From positions 15,946 through 79,945 of the forward strand of contig DASVQN010000002.1 in the NCBI GenBank assembly GCA_036389155.1: a stretch of 64,000 bases of DNA, in the 5' to 3' direction. Under the pieces are notes generated by a model that made no database searches, was not told where the DNA came from, and was given only the letters and a program-made list of their open reading frames with translations. Positions 1 through 7,609 of the stretch are shown here, in pieces. The DNA comes from CADCVT01 sp036389155 (lineage in GTDB: Bacteria > Actinomycetota > Thermoleophilia > Solirubrobacterales > Solirubrobacteraceae). The first letter of the stretch is position 1; the number at the start of each line of letters is the position of its first letter. The position numbers were made by a program, and so were the translations under genes.

Positions 1-1179
1 TCCGGTGAAGGCCTCGGCCAGCAGCCGGTCGTAGACGTCCATGGGATCGGAGATCGGCAGCTCGCGGAAGTCGATGCCGAGGTTCTCGGCGAGCACCTGC
101 GCGTCGGAGCGCGTGCCCTCGCTCGAGTAGCGCGACGGCATCGACACCGCGCTCACGCGGTCGGCGCCGAGGGCGTCGACCGCGAGGACGACGACGAGCG
201 TCGAGTCGATCCCGCCGGACAGGCCGAGGACGACGTGGTCGAACCCGTTCTTCTCCACGTAGTCGCGCAGCCCCGTGACGAGCGCGGCGTAGACCTCGGC
301 GTCGCTGTCGAGGAACGGCGCGAGCGCCGGCTCGAGCGTCTGGGCGCCCGCGAGCGCCGGCTCGCGCTCGCAGATGGCCACGGTCGGCACCTCGTGCTCG
401 AGCTCGCGCGCGGCGACGCGGTGGCGGGTGTCGCGCAGGCGCGCGCGGCGGGTCGCGGAGGGATCGACGTCGCAGACCAGCAGGTCCTCCGTGAACCCGC
501 GGGAGCGGGCGAGGATCGTCCCCTCGTGGTCGCACACGAACGAGTGGCCGTCGAAGACGAGCTCGTCCTGCCCGCCGACCAGCGCGCAGAACGCGACGGG
601 GGCGACGTAGTCGCGCGAGCGCTGGATGATCATGTTCTCGCGCCGCCGCGGCTTGCCGTGGTCGTACGGCGAGGCCGAGAGGTTGACGAGCAGCTGCGCG
701 CCGGCCAGCGCCTCGATCGACGCCGGAGGCCCGGGCTGCCAGATGTCCTCGCAGATCGTCAGCCCGACGAGGACACCGTCGACCTCGATCAGCGCCGGCT
801 GCTCCCCCGCCTGGAAGTAGCGCACCTCGTCGAAGACGCCGTAGTTGGGCAGGTGCATCTTGCGGTAGATCGCCTTGACCTCGCCGTCGGCGAGCACGGC
901 CGCGGAGTTGAAGACGTCGTGCGCGCGCTCCGGGAACCCCACGACCGCGACGAGCCCGTCGGTGTGCTCGGCGATGCGGTCGATCGTCGCGCGGCAGTCG
1001 GCGAGGAAGTGGTCCTTGAGCAGGAGGTCCTCGGCCGGGTAGCCGCTGACGGCGCACTCGGGGAAGAGCACGATCCGCGCGCCGGCATCGCGCGCCTCGG
1101 CGAGACGCTCGACGATCTTGCGTTCGTTGCCGGCGAGGTCGCCGACGGTGGCGTTGATCTGGGCGAGCGCGAGCCGCAT
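1..1179 (-). CDS. nadE: Glutamine-dependent NAD+ synthetase (3' end outside window)
   Basis: Cytosolic enzyme that amidates deamido-NAD+ to NAD+ with ammonia taken from glutamine, the last step of NAD synthesis. The visible 393 residues start MRLALAQINATVGDL. They hold an N-terminal nitrilase-type amidase domain with its Glu-Lys-Cys triad (E41 in FPE, K107 in YRKMHLPNYG, C143 in TICEDIW), then the synthetase domain with the ATP-pyrophosphatase loop LSGGIDS near residue 320. The family is usually 550-680 residues, so roughly the last third lies beyond the left edge. It sits 10 bases after the small membrane protein and is probably the last gene of the WS/DGAT operon. Family assignment is very secure. 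Confidence 0.95.
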   Translation of the reverse strand, partial: MRLALAQINATVGDLAGNERKIVERLAEARDAGARIVLFPECAVSGYPAEDLLLKDHFLADCRATIDRIAEHTDGLVAVVGFPERAHDVFNSAAVLADGEVKAIYRKMHLPNYGVFDEVRYFQAGEQPALIEVDGVLVGLTICEDIWQPGPPASIEALAGAQLLVNLSASPYDHGKPRRRENMIIQRSRDYVAPVAFCALVGGQDELVFDGHSFVCDHEGTILARSRGFTEDLLVCDVDPSATRRARLRDTRHRVAARELEHEVPTVAICEREPALAGAQTLEPALAPFLDSDAEVYAALVTGLRDYVEKNGFDHVVLGLSGGIDSTLVVVLAVDALGADRVSAVSMPSRYSSEGTRSDAQVLAENLGIDFRELPISDPMDVYDRLLAEAFTG

Positions 1180-1189
1180 GGGCTCTAGA

Positions 1190-1594
1190 TCATGGCATCG
1201 CGCCGCGGCCGAGCCAGTACTCCGCGAACGCGCTGAGCGCCGGGTCGTCGGGGGAGGAGACGGTCAGGCGGCGCTTGTAGGCCTCGGCGACGATCCCGTC
1301 GACGTTGCCGGCGCGCACGACGACGGCCTGGCCGGCCTCGCGCAGCGCGGGGTCCCCGCCGCCCAGCGACGCCGCCAGCTCGCGGAGCTTCGGCCGGTCG
1401 GCCGCGTCGCGGTAGCGGATGACGACGTTGCCCTGCTCGAGCTCCGGGCTCGTCGCGTCGGGCGCGACCTGGCCCGGCGCGTTGCGGTCCTCGCCGATCG
1501 TCGCGTCGTCGCGCGAGTTGAAGAACGCGAGCAGCCCGAGGATCGCGACGACGGTCACGACCGTCGCGACCGCGATGAGCGCGCCGCGCCTCAC
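1190..1594 (-). CDS. Small membrane-anchored protein, DUF3105-like
   Basis: A 134-residue protein starting at a GTG that overlaps the WS/DGAT stop by four bases (GTGA), so it is translationally coupled. Residues about 4-24 form one hydrophobic N-terminal helix (ALIAVATVVTVVAILGLLAF), and the rest should lie outside the membrane. The stretch NVVIRYRDAADRPKLRELAA and the following AGQAVVVR resemble the core of the DUF3105 family, a set of actinobacterial membrane proteins of unknown function. That resemblance is from memory and is weak. Placement between a storage-lipid synthase and NAD synthetase does not suggest a role. Confidence 0.7.
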   Translation of the reverse strand: MRRGALIAVATVVTVVAILGLLAFFNSRDDATIGEDRNAPGQVAPDATSPELEQGNVVIRYRDAADRPKLRELAASLGGGDPALREAGQAVVVRAGNVDGIVAEAYKRRLTVSSPDDPALSAFAEYWLGRGAMP

Positions 1595-3051
1595 GACACG
1601 GGCGCCGGCCGCGGACGGCGGCCGGACCGCCCGTTCGACCGCGACGCCGCGCGGCGTCGCACGCCGGCCGCACGCCCCAGTCGCCCGATGGCGAACTCGA
1701 GGTCGTCCGCGAGGTCCTCGATGTCCTCCAGCGCGTCGAAGTCGCCGAGCAGGCCGAACCCCAGGTTGCCGTCGTAGCTCATGATCGCGATCCCCAGCGC
1801 CTGCATCGGCGCGAGCGGGACGACCGGGTAGAGCTTCTGCAGCCGGTGGCCGAGGACGTAGAGCGGGAACTGCGGGCCCGGCACGTTCGTCACGACGAGG
1901 TTGAACCAGCGCTGGCGGGCCTGCAGGCGGGCGGCCTGGCTGAGGATCGTCGGCGGCGCGAAGTCGCCGAGCTGGGTGATGACCTGCGCGCCGACCGCCT
2001 GGCCGGACTCCTTCAGCCCCGCCATCGCCTCGTGCACGCGGCGGTAGGCCTCCTCCGCGTCCTCGACCCCCACCGGTAGCGGTGCGTACATCGCGGCGAC
2101 GCGATTGCCGAGCGCGCCCCGCTGCACGTCGGCCCGCACGGACACCGGGACGAGCGCGCGCAGCTCGACGCCGTCGGTGGGGAAGGCATGGCGGCGCAGC
2201 CAGCGCCCGAGCGCCAGCGACACGGCCGTGAGCACGACGTCGTTCAGCGTGCCGCCCAGCTCGTTCTTGATCGCCTTGAACTCGTCGAGGTCGCCGTCGA
2301 CCCACGTGTAGCGGCGGTGCGGCCCGATCGGGACGTTCAGCGGCGACGGCGGCGCAGCGCGCAGCAGCGCGGTGAGCGTCGCGCCGATGCCGCTGACGCT
2401 GGCGCCGAGCTGCTCGGCGACGCGCCGCGGGGCGCGCACGAGCGAGCGGACGGCGCGGTAGCCCTCGGCAGGGTCGGTCGCGCGCTCGATCAGGGCCTCG
2501 GCCAGCAGCTGCGAGCGGCTGGGCGGCGGCTTGGGCTCCCACGGCTTCTCGGGCGGCGGCGTGGGGGCGGGGTCGGGCGCGGCGTCGAAGAGGACGGTGG
2601 TGATGTCGACCCCCGACACGCCGTCGACGAGCGCGTGGTGCGTCTTGCCGATCAGCGCGAAGCGATCGCCCTGCAGCCCCTCGACGAGCCAGATCTCCCA
2701 CAGCGGCTTGCTGCGGTCCAGCTGCTGGGAGAACAGCCGGCCGGCGAGGCGCTTGAGCTCGACGTCGCCGCCGGGCGCGGGAAGCCCCGTGTGGCGCAGG
2801 TGGTAGCGCAGGTTGAAGTGCGGGTCGTCGACCCAGACCGGGCGGCCCTGGTCGAAGGGGACGTCGGCGAGGCGCTGGCGGTAGCGGGGGACCAGGTGCA
2901 GGCGCGACTCGAGCGCGTCGAGCAGGTCGTCGTAGGCCGGGGGAGCCCCCTCGAAGGTCATCACCGACGCCACGTGCATGTGCGCGCCGGTGTTCTCGAT
3001 GTGGAGGAAGGCGGAGTCGAGGGCGGTGAGCCGGTTCGGGTTGCGTGCCAT
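1591..3051 (-). CDS. Wax ester synthase / diacylglycerol O-acyltransferase (WS/DGAT)
   Basis: A 486-residue acyltransferase that moves acyl groups from acyl-CoA to diacylglycerol or fatty alcohols, making triacylglycerol or wax ester storage lipid at the inner membrane. The active-site motif HHxxxDG is present as HHALVDG (H138-G144), and the N-terminal MARNPNRLTALDSAFLHIE is typical of the family. The C-terminal domain carries the conserved NVPGP and the motif around LGIAIMSYDGNLGFGL. I chose the ATG at 3051, because the in-frame upstream extension runs into the palindromic intergenic region and has no family likeness. The last 30 residues are Arg-rich and probably disordered. It heads an operon with the small membrane protein and nadE. 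Confidence 0.93.
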   Translation of the reverse strand: MARNPNRLTALDSAFLHIENTGAHMHVASVMTFEGAPPAYDDLLDALESRLHLVPRYRQRLADVPFDQGRPVWVDDPHFNLRYHLRHTGLPAPGGDVELKRLAGRLFSQQLDRSKPLWEIWLVEGLQGDRFALIGKTHHALVDGVSGVDITTVLFDAAPDPAPTPPPEKPWEPKPPPSRSQLLAEALIERATDPAEGYRAVRSLVRAPRRVAEQLGASVSGIGATLTALLRAAPPSPLNVPIGPHRRYTWVDGDLDEFKAIKNELGGTLNDVVLTAVSLALGRWLRRHAFPTDGVELRALVPVSVRADVQRGALGNRVAAMYAPLPVGVEDAEEAYRRVHEAMAGLKESGQAVGAQVITQLGDFAPPTILSQAARLQARQRWFNLVVTNVPGPQFPLYVLGHRLQKLYPVVPLAPMQALGIAIMSYDGNLGFGLLGDFDALEDIEDLADDLEFAIGRLGRAAGVRRRAASRSNGRSGRRPRPAPVS

Positions 3052-3067
3052 CGCGCCTGATCCTGCT

Positions 3068-3097
3068 TGTTGAAGCTTCCGGTTGCAACCTTCAACA
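3068..3097. promoter_or_regulatory. Nested palindromes between WS/DGAT and ECF sigma gene
   Basis: An outer inverted repeat TGTTGAAG (3068-3075) and CTTCAACA (3090-3097) encloses the perfect 10-bp palindrome GGTTGCAACC (3081-3090). It lies in the 88-base divergent gap and covers the likely -35 of the sigma factor gene, so it is a natural operator candidate for both directions. The regulator is unknown. Confidence 0.5.
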
Positions 3098-3110
3098 GAC
3101 TGTGTAAGCT
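3083..3110 (+). promoter_or_regulatory. Predicted promoter of ECF sigma gene
   Basis: TTGCAA at 3083-3088, a 16-base spacer and TAAGCT at 3105-3110 fit a housekeeping -35/-10 pair. The ATG of the sigma factor gene follows 30 bases later. The -35 is the centre of the palindrome described at 3068-3097. Confidence 0.5.
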
Positions 3111-3139
3111 TTGGTCCACACGGGCAGAACAGGACCGCG

Positions 3140-3691
3140 ATGACCCTCACCGACCCCGCCACCTTCGGCCACATCTACGACGAGCACTCGCGCAGCGTGT
3201 ACGGCGCGGCGCTGCGCATCCTCGGCAACCCGGCCCAGGCGCAGGACGTCACCCAGGACGTCTTCCTCAAGCTCTGGCGCAACCCCAAGCGCTTCGACGC
3301 GCGGCGCGGGGACCTCGGCACGTACCTGCGCCTCATGGCCCGCAGCCGCGCGCTCGACGTCTACCGCGAGGGACAGGCGGCCGGGCGCGCCCGCGACCGG
3401 CTGGAGGCCGTGGTGGCGCAGGACGAGCCGCGCGTCGACGACCGCCCCGCGCTCGCCGTGGAGCGCGGCGAGCATCGCGAGGCCGTCCGCGTGGCGCTCC
3501 GTGAGCTGCCCGAGCCGCAGCGCGAGGCCCTGGTGCTCGCGTACTGGGGCGGGCTGACGGCCGACGAGATCGCGCGCCGCATCGACATCCCCCTGGGCAC
3601 CGCCAAGAGCCGCATCCGGCTCGGGATGACGAAGCTGCGCGACGAGATCGCCGACGCGCTCGGCGAGGCGCCGGTCCCGCTCGCGGCCTGA
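3140..3691 (+). CDS. RNA polymerase ECF-type sigma factor
   Basis: A 183-residue sigma-70 family protein with region 2 (about residues 10-80, containing AQDVTQDVFLKLW) and region 4 (about residues 115-170, with LPEPQREALVLAYWGGLTAD followed by the helix-turn-helix). Such factors redirect RNA polymerase to stress or envelope promoters. No anti-sigma gene follows; the next gene is an amidohydrolase. The ATG at 3140 is chosen over an earlier in-frame ATG at 3083 because the latter would lie inside the promoter palindrome. The predicted promoter overlaps a palindrome, so the gene may be controlled together with the divergent WS/DGAT operon. Confidence 0.9.
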   Translation: MTLTDPATFGHIYDEHSRSVYGAALRILGNPAQAQDVTQDVFLKLWRNPKRFDARRGDLGTYLRLMARSRALDVYREGQAAGRARDRLEAVVAQDEPRVDDRPALAVERGEHREAVRVALRELPEPQREALVLAYWGGLTADEIARRIDIPLGTAKSRIRLGMTKLRDEIADALGEAPVPLAA

Positions 3692-3709
3692 CGCACTAGC
3701 GTCCCGGCG

Positions 3710-4840
3710 GTGCCGACGCTGATCGGGAACGGCTCCGACGAGGTCCTGCGCCCGCTCCACGACGCGCACCTCGCCGCGCTGCCGGCGGGGACCGGGTGGT
3801 TCGACGCGCACACCCACATCGGGCACAACGACCCCGACGGCTTCGAGGCCGACCCCGAGGACCTGCTCGCGGGCCTCGACCAGGCCGGCCAGCAGCGCGC
3901 GCTCGTCTTCCCGTCCCACGAGCCGCAGGGCTACCCGCCGGCGAACGACCGCGTGCTGGAGGCCTGCGCGGCGTCGGGCGGCCGACTGCACGCGCTCGCG
4001 CGGATCGACCCGAACGCCCCGGGCGCGCTCGAGGAGGCCCGGCGCTGCCTCGACGCGGGGGCGCGCGGGTTCAAGCTCCATCCCCGGTCCGACCGGTTCG
4101 CGCTGCCGCATCCGGTCGTCGAGGAGGTCGTCGCGCTCGCCGGCGCCGAGCGCCGCGCCGTCCTGTTCCACGCCGGGCGCGGGATCCCGCACCTGGGCGA
4201 GAGCGTCGTCCACATGGCGCGCGAGCACCACGGCGCCCGGCTTATCCTCGCGCACGCGGGGATCAGCGACACCGGCTGGATCGCGCCGTACGCCGCCGAG
4301 CTGCCGAACCTCTTCTTCGACACGGCGTGGTGGCAGGTGAGCGACCTGCTCGCGCTGTTCGCGACCGTGCCGCCGGGCCGGATCCTCTACGCGAGCGACA
4401 TGCCCTACGGCAGCCCGCTGTTCCACTCGCTCGCCTTCCTGCGCTGCGCACTGGCCGTCGGGCTGGAGGGGGACGCGCTGCGGGCGATCGCCGGCGCGTC
4501 GGTCGAGCGGGTCCTCGCGGGGGACGAGCCGCTCGACGTCGGGCCGGCTCCGGGCTCGGCACGGCTCGGGCCCCGGGACGTCGGGTTCGAGCGCGTCGTC
4601 GCGCACTGCGCGGTCGCCGCGAACCTCTCGTTCCGCGAGCAGCCGGTCGACGAGGCGCTCGCGCTCGCGCAGCTCGCGTGCCACCGGGCCGACGAGCACC
4701 CGGTCGCGGCGCGGGTCGGCGAGCTGCTGCAGGTCGGGCGTGAGGTCGTGGCGCGGGGCGGCGGCACGCGCGACGAGGCGCTGTACGCGGCGATGGCCGC
4801 GCAGCTCCTCGCCGGCACCGCCGCGCTCGACCTGCCCTGA
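3710..4840 (+). CDS. Amidohydrolase family protein
   Basis: A 376-residue protein starting at GTG, 18 bases after the sigma factor stop. The first 275 residues look like a metal-dependent TIM-barrel hydrolase of the amidohydrolase-2 type. They include the N-terminal HxH metal motif in FDAHTHIGH, a conserved KLHPRSDRF strand, HAG in FHAGRGIPH and the late Asp in YASDMPYG. About 90 further residues at the C-terminus are helical (VDEALALAQLACHRADEHPV) and not part of the barrel. Substrate cannot be told from sequence; relatives include decarboxylases and lactonases. Confidence 0.8.
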   Translation: MPTLIGNGSDEVLRPLHDAHLAALPAGTGWFDAHTHIGHNDPDGFEADPEDLLAGLDQAGQQRALVFPSHEPQGYPPANDRVLEACAASGGRLHALARIDPNAPGALEEARRCLDAGARGFKLHPRSDRFALPHPVVEEVVALAGAERRAVLFHAGRGIPHLGESVVHMAREHHGARLILAHAGISDTGWIAPYAAELPNLFFDTAWWQVSDLLALFATVPPGRILYASDMPYGSPLFHSLAFLRCALAVGLEGDALRAIAGASVERVLAGDEPLDVGPAPGSARLGPRDVGFERVVAHCAVAANLSFREQPVDEALALAQLACHRADEHPVAARVGELLQVGREVVARGGGTRDEALYAAMAAQLLAGTAALDLP

Positions 4841-4909
4841 CCGGCGGTCTGCAAGAAAGCAACCACTGTGCGGGCGGGCACAGACGGCCCGGACCGCACG
4901 GGTACCTTG

Positions 4910-4923
4910 CGAACAGTTGTTCG
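4910..4923. promoter_or_regulatory. LexA (SOS) box upstream of the RlpA-like gene
   Basis: The 14-mer CGAACAGTTGTTCG is a perfect palindrome (outer 6-bp arms) and matches the Gram-positive/actinobacterial LexA operator CGAAC-N4-GTTCG. A TANNNT hexamer (TACCTT, 4903-4908) lies just before it, so a bound repressor would cover the likely transcription start. It is 95 bases upstream of the TTG start at 5019 and shares its design with the box in front of dinB. Confidence 0.7.
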
Positions 4924-4951
4924 ATGTGCCGCCGTCCCCGGCAGGGGCGCC

Positions 4952-4976
4952 GGCTCAGCGCTCGTTCCGCTGAGCC
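4952..4976 (+). promoter_or_regulatory. Hairpin in the 5' leader of the RlpA-like gene
   Basis: GGCTCAGCG (4952-4960) pairs perfectly with CGCTGAGCC (4968-4976) around a 7-base loop. It lies between the LexA box and the strong ribosome binding site at 5003-5010, so it would be in the mRNA leader. I see no known riboswitch consensus around it. Confidence 0.4.
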
Positions 4977-5018
4977 CGCGTAGGCGGCGCCACGCGATGT
5001 TGAAGGAGGAACGTCCTC

Positions 5019-5684
5019 TTGAGGTCGAATTCGACGCGCGCCCGCGCCCTGTTGGCCGCCGGCGTGCTTGGAACCACCCTGTCCGCCCCCGACGCGATCG
5101 CCCAGACGGCGGCTCCCGCCTCGGCGACCGCCGGGTCCAAGCTGACGGTGTCGGCGAAGCGCCTGGACGTGCGCGCCGGCCGAGTGGCCGTCGTGCGCGG
5201 CGTCCTGCACCCACGCGCCTCCGGGCGCATCGTGCGCCTCGAGGCGCTGCGGCGCGGCCGCTGGCACCAGATCGACGCCGACCTGACCTCGCGGTCGGGC
5301 CGCTTCGTCGTCCGCTACCAGACGCGCCGCGCCGCGTCGTCGGTCGTCCGCGTGCGCTTCGGCGGCGCGGCGGGCGCCCGCGCGTCGCACCGCGTCGTCG
5401 GCCGGCTGAACGCATTCAGACCCGCGGTCGCGTCCTGGTACGGGCCGGGCCTGTACGGCAACCGCCTGGGCTGCGGCGGGACGCTGACGCCCGGGACCAT
5501 CGGCGTCGCGCACAAGTACCTGCCGTGCGGGACGACCGTGGTGCTGCGCCACGGCTCGCACGTCGTGCGGGCGCGGGTCGTCGACCGCGGGCCGTACGTC
5601 GGCGGGCGCGAGTTCGACCTCACCGCGGCGACGAAGTACCGGCTCGGCTTCGGCTCGGTCGGGACCGTGTGGGTCGCGCACTAG
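5019..5684 (+). CDS. Secreted RlpA-like (double-psi beta-barrel) protein
   Basis: A 221-residue exported protein with a TTG start, supported by AAGGAGGA eight bases upstream. Residues 1-29 form a signal peptide ending near APDAIAQT. Residues about 40-125 are a beta-rich, Arg-rich module (KRLDVRAGRVAVVRGVLHPR). Residues about 135-221 are the RlpA-like barrel: ASWYGPGLYGNRLGCGG, AHKYLPCGTTV and the catalytic-type Asp in VVDRGPYVGG. RlpA domains cleave or bind denuded peptidoglycan glycan at division sites. The gene has a LexA box upstream and is directly followed by the LexA-boxed dinB, so a division-related wall activity in the DNA-damage response is plausible (inference). Confidence 0.82.
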   Translation: MRSNSTRARALLAAGVLGTTLSAPDAIAQTAAPASATAGSKLTVSAKRLDVRAGRVAVVRGVLHPRASGRIVRLEALRRGRWHQIDADLTSRSGRFVVRYQTRRAASSVVRVRFGGAAGARASHRVVGRLNAFRPAVASWYGPGLYGNRLGCGGTLTPGTIGVAHKYLPCGTTVVLRHGSHVVRARVVDRGPYVGGREFDLTAATKYRLGFGSVGTVWVAH

Positions 5685-5705
5685 CGTGCGCGCGCGTCCG
5701 GGGCG

Positions 5706-5719
5706 CGAACTAACGTTCG
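5706..5719. promoter_or_regulatory. LexA (SOS) box and -10 of dinB
   Basis: CGAACTAACGTTCG matches CGAAC-N4-GTTCG exactly. It contains TAACGT (5711-5716), which fits the actinobacterial -10 TANNNT, so LexA binding would cover the promoter itself. The dinB ATG is eight bases downstream, implying a very short leader. Confidence 0.8.
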
Positions 5720-5727
5720 TGCTCCGG

Positions 5728-6786
5728 ATGGCCCGCATCGCCCACCTCGACGTCGACGCCTTCTACGCCAGCGTCGAGCTGCTCCGCCGGCCCGAGCTTC
5801 GCGGCAAGCCGGTGATCGTCTCGGGCGACGGGCCTCGGGCCGTCGTGACGACGGCGTCCTACGAGGCGCGCAAGTTCGGCGTGGGGTCGGCGATGCCGAC
5901 GTCCCGCGCGCGACGGCTGTGTCCCGACGCGATACTCGTCCCACCCGACTTCACGGCGTACCGCGAGGCCTCGGGCAAGGTGATGGCGCTGCTGCGCGCG
6001 CACGTCGAGCGGGTGGAGGTCGTCGGCCTCGACGAGGCGTACCTCGACCTCGACGGCCTCCTGTCCCCGCGCGCGGCGATGCGCCGGCTCGTCGCGGCGA
6101 TCAAGGACGAGACCGGGCTGACGGCGTCGGTGGGGATCGGGCCGAACAAGCTCGTCGCGAAGGTGGCGTCGGACGCCGAGAAGCCGGCGGGCTTCGTCGT
6201 GCTGAGCCGCGAGGAGGCGTGCGCGCGGTTCGCGGACGCGCCCCCGGGGCTCGTGCCGGGGATCGGGCCGAAGACGGTGGAGCGCCTCACGCGGCTGGGC
6301 ATCACGACGCTCGGCCAGCTCGCCGCCGCACCGGAGGAGCTGCTGACCGAGCGCTTCGGCGCCAACCATGGACCCGACCTGCGCCGGCGCGCCCAGTTCC
6401 ACGGCTCCGAGCACCTGACGCTCGAGCGCGTGGCGGTGTCGGAGTCCCGCGAGACGACCTTCGACCGCGATCTCGCCGATCCGCTGGAGCTCGAGGGGCG
6501 GCTCACGACGCTCGCGCGCGAGCTGTGCGTCCGGCTCGCCAAGCAGGAGCGGCGCGGGCGGAACATCGCGATCAAGGTCCGGCTCGACGACTGGACGACC
6601 GTGACGCGGGCGCGCACGATCGCCGCGCCGACCAACGATCCCGGCATCGTGGGCGGCGTCGCGCTGGAGCTGCTGCGCGAGTACGCGCCCGCGCGGCCGG
6701 TGCGCCTGCTCGGGGTCCGCGTGGCGGCGTTCGACCACGGCGACGAGCCGGTCGTCCCGGACGGCCAGATGGCGCTCGAGGTCTAG
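5728..6786 (+). CDS. dinB: DNA polymerase IV (Y-family, translesion)
   Basis: A 352-residue error-prone polymerase that copies past damaged bases. The palm carries the catalytic carboxylates in HLDVDAFYASVE (D8) and GLDEAYLDLD (D102, E103). SVGIGPNKLVAKVASDAEKP is the classic Y-family signature. The helix-hairpin-helix thumb (LVPGIGPKTVERLTRLGI) and the little-finger domain follow, so the protein is full length for the family. I chose the ATG at 5728 because an earlier in-frame start at 5686 would run through the LexA box. It is expected to be induced by DNA damage. Confidence 0.96.
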   Translation: MARIAHLDVDAFYASVELLRRPELRGKPVIVSGDGPRAVVTTASYEARKFGVGSAMPTSRARRLCPDAILVPPDFTAYREASGKVMALLRAHVERVEVVGLDEAYLDLDGLLSPRAAMRRLVAAIKDETGLTASVGIGPNKLVAKVASDAEKPAGFVVLSREEACARFADAPPGLVPGIGPKTVERLTRLGITTLGQLAAAPEELLTERFGANHGPDLRRRAQFHGSEHLTLERVAVSESRETTFDRDLADPLELEGRLTTLARELCVRLAKQERRGRNIAIKVRLDDWTTVTRARTIAAPTNDPGIVGGVALELLREYAPARPVRLLGVRVAAFDHGDEPVVPDGQMALEV

Positions 6787-6796
6787 GCTGCGCGCC

Positions 6797-7609
6797 ATGC
6801 CGACCGCCGACGTCAACGGCCAGCGGCTCCACTACCTCCAGCGGGGGGAGGGCGAGCCGCTCCTGCTCATCCAGGGCATGTCCGGGACCCACCTGTCGTG
6901 GGGCGAGGAGTTCCTCGGCCTGCTCGAGCGCGACTTCGCCCTGACGGTCTTCGACAACCGCGGCGTCGGCAACAGCTCGCGGGTCGACGGCCCGTTCTCG
7001 ATCGCCGACATGGCCGACGACGCCGCGGGGCTGCTCGACGCGCTCGGGCTCGAGCGGGCGCACGTCCTCGGGATCTCGATGGGCGGGATGATCGCCCAGC
7101 AGCTGGCGCTGCGCCACGGCGAGCGGATCAGGACGCTGACGCTCGGCTGCACCTACTCCGGCGGGCCGGGCAGCGCGCGCACGAGCGACGCGATCGGCGC
7201 GCGGCTGGCCGAGAGCTGGATGTCCGGCGACCGCGAGCGCGCGATCCGGACGGGGTGGGAGGTCAACGTGTCGCCCGCGTTCGCGTCGAGCGAGGAGCGG
7301 TACGCGCGCTTCCGCGAGAGCGTCCTCGGGGCGCGCGTCGCGCTGGCCGTGATCATGCTCCAGATGCAGGCGATCGGCGGGCACGACCTCGCCGAGCGGC
7401 TGGCCGACATCGACGTGCCGACGCTCGTCATCCACGGCGACCGCGACGAGATGCTTCCGGTGTCCAACGGGCGGATGATCGCGTCCCGGATCCCGGGCGC
7501 GCGGCTCGAGGTGCTCGCGGGCGTGGGCCACCTGTTCTGGATCGAGCAGCCCGAGCGCAGCGCGGAGCTGATCCGCGAGCACGCCCGGGCGGCGGCGGCC
7601 GCGGGGTGA
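6797..7609 (+). CDS. Alpha/beta hydrolase (Ser nucleophile)
   Basis: A 270-residue alpha/beta-hydrolase starting 10 bases after dinB. The nucleophile elbow is GISMGG, the acid is in HGDRDEMLP, and the catalytic His is in GVGHLFWIEQP; VFDNRGVGNSS is the usual strand-4 loop. The profile is that of small cytosolic esterases or lactonases (3-oxoadipate enol-lactonase-like), but the substrate is not identifiable. Its stop overlaps the next hydrolase start (GTGA), so the two are co-translated. Proximity to dinB may mean read-through from the SOS promoter. Confidence 0.85.
   Translation: MPTADVNGQRLHYLQRGEGEPLLLIQGMSGTHLSWGEEFLGLLERDFALTVFDNRGVGNSSRVDGPFSIADMADDAAGLLDALGLERAHVLGISMGGMIAQQLALRHGERIRTLTLGCTYSGGPGSARTSDAIGARLAESWMSGDRERAIRTGWEVNVSPAFASSEERYARFRESVLGARVALAVIMLQMQAIGGHDLAERLADIDVPTLVIHGDRDEMLPVSNGRMIASRIPGARLEVLAGVGHLFWIEQPERSAELIREHARAAAAAG

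Noticed and set aside
4841..5018. c-di-AMP (ydaO-type) riboswitch upstream of a wall hydrolase, as in other actinobacteria
   Set aside because: The conserved ydaO core segments are not present; only a simple hairpin is.
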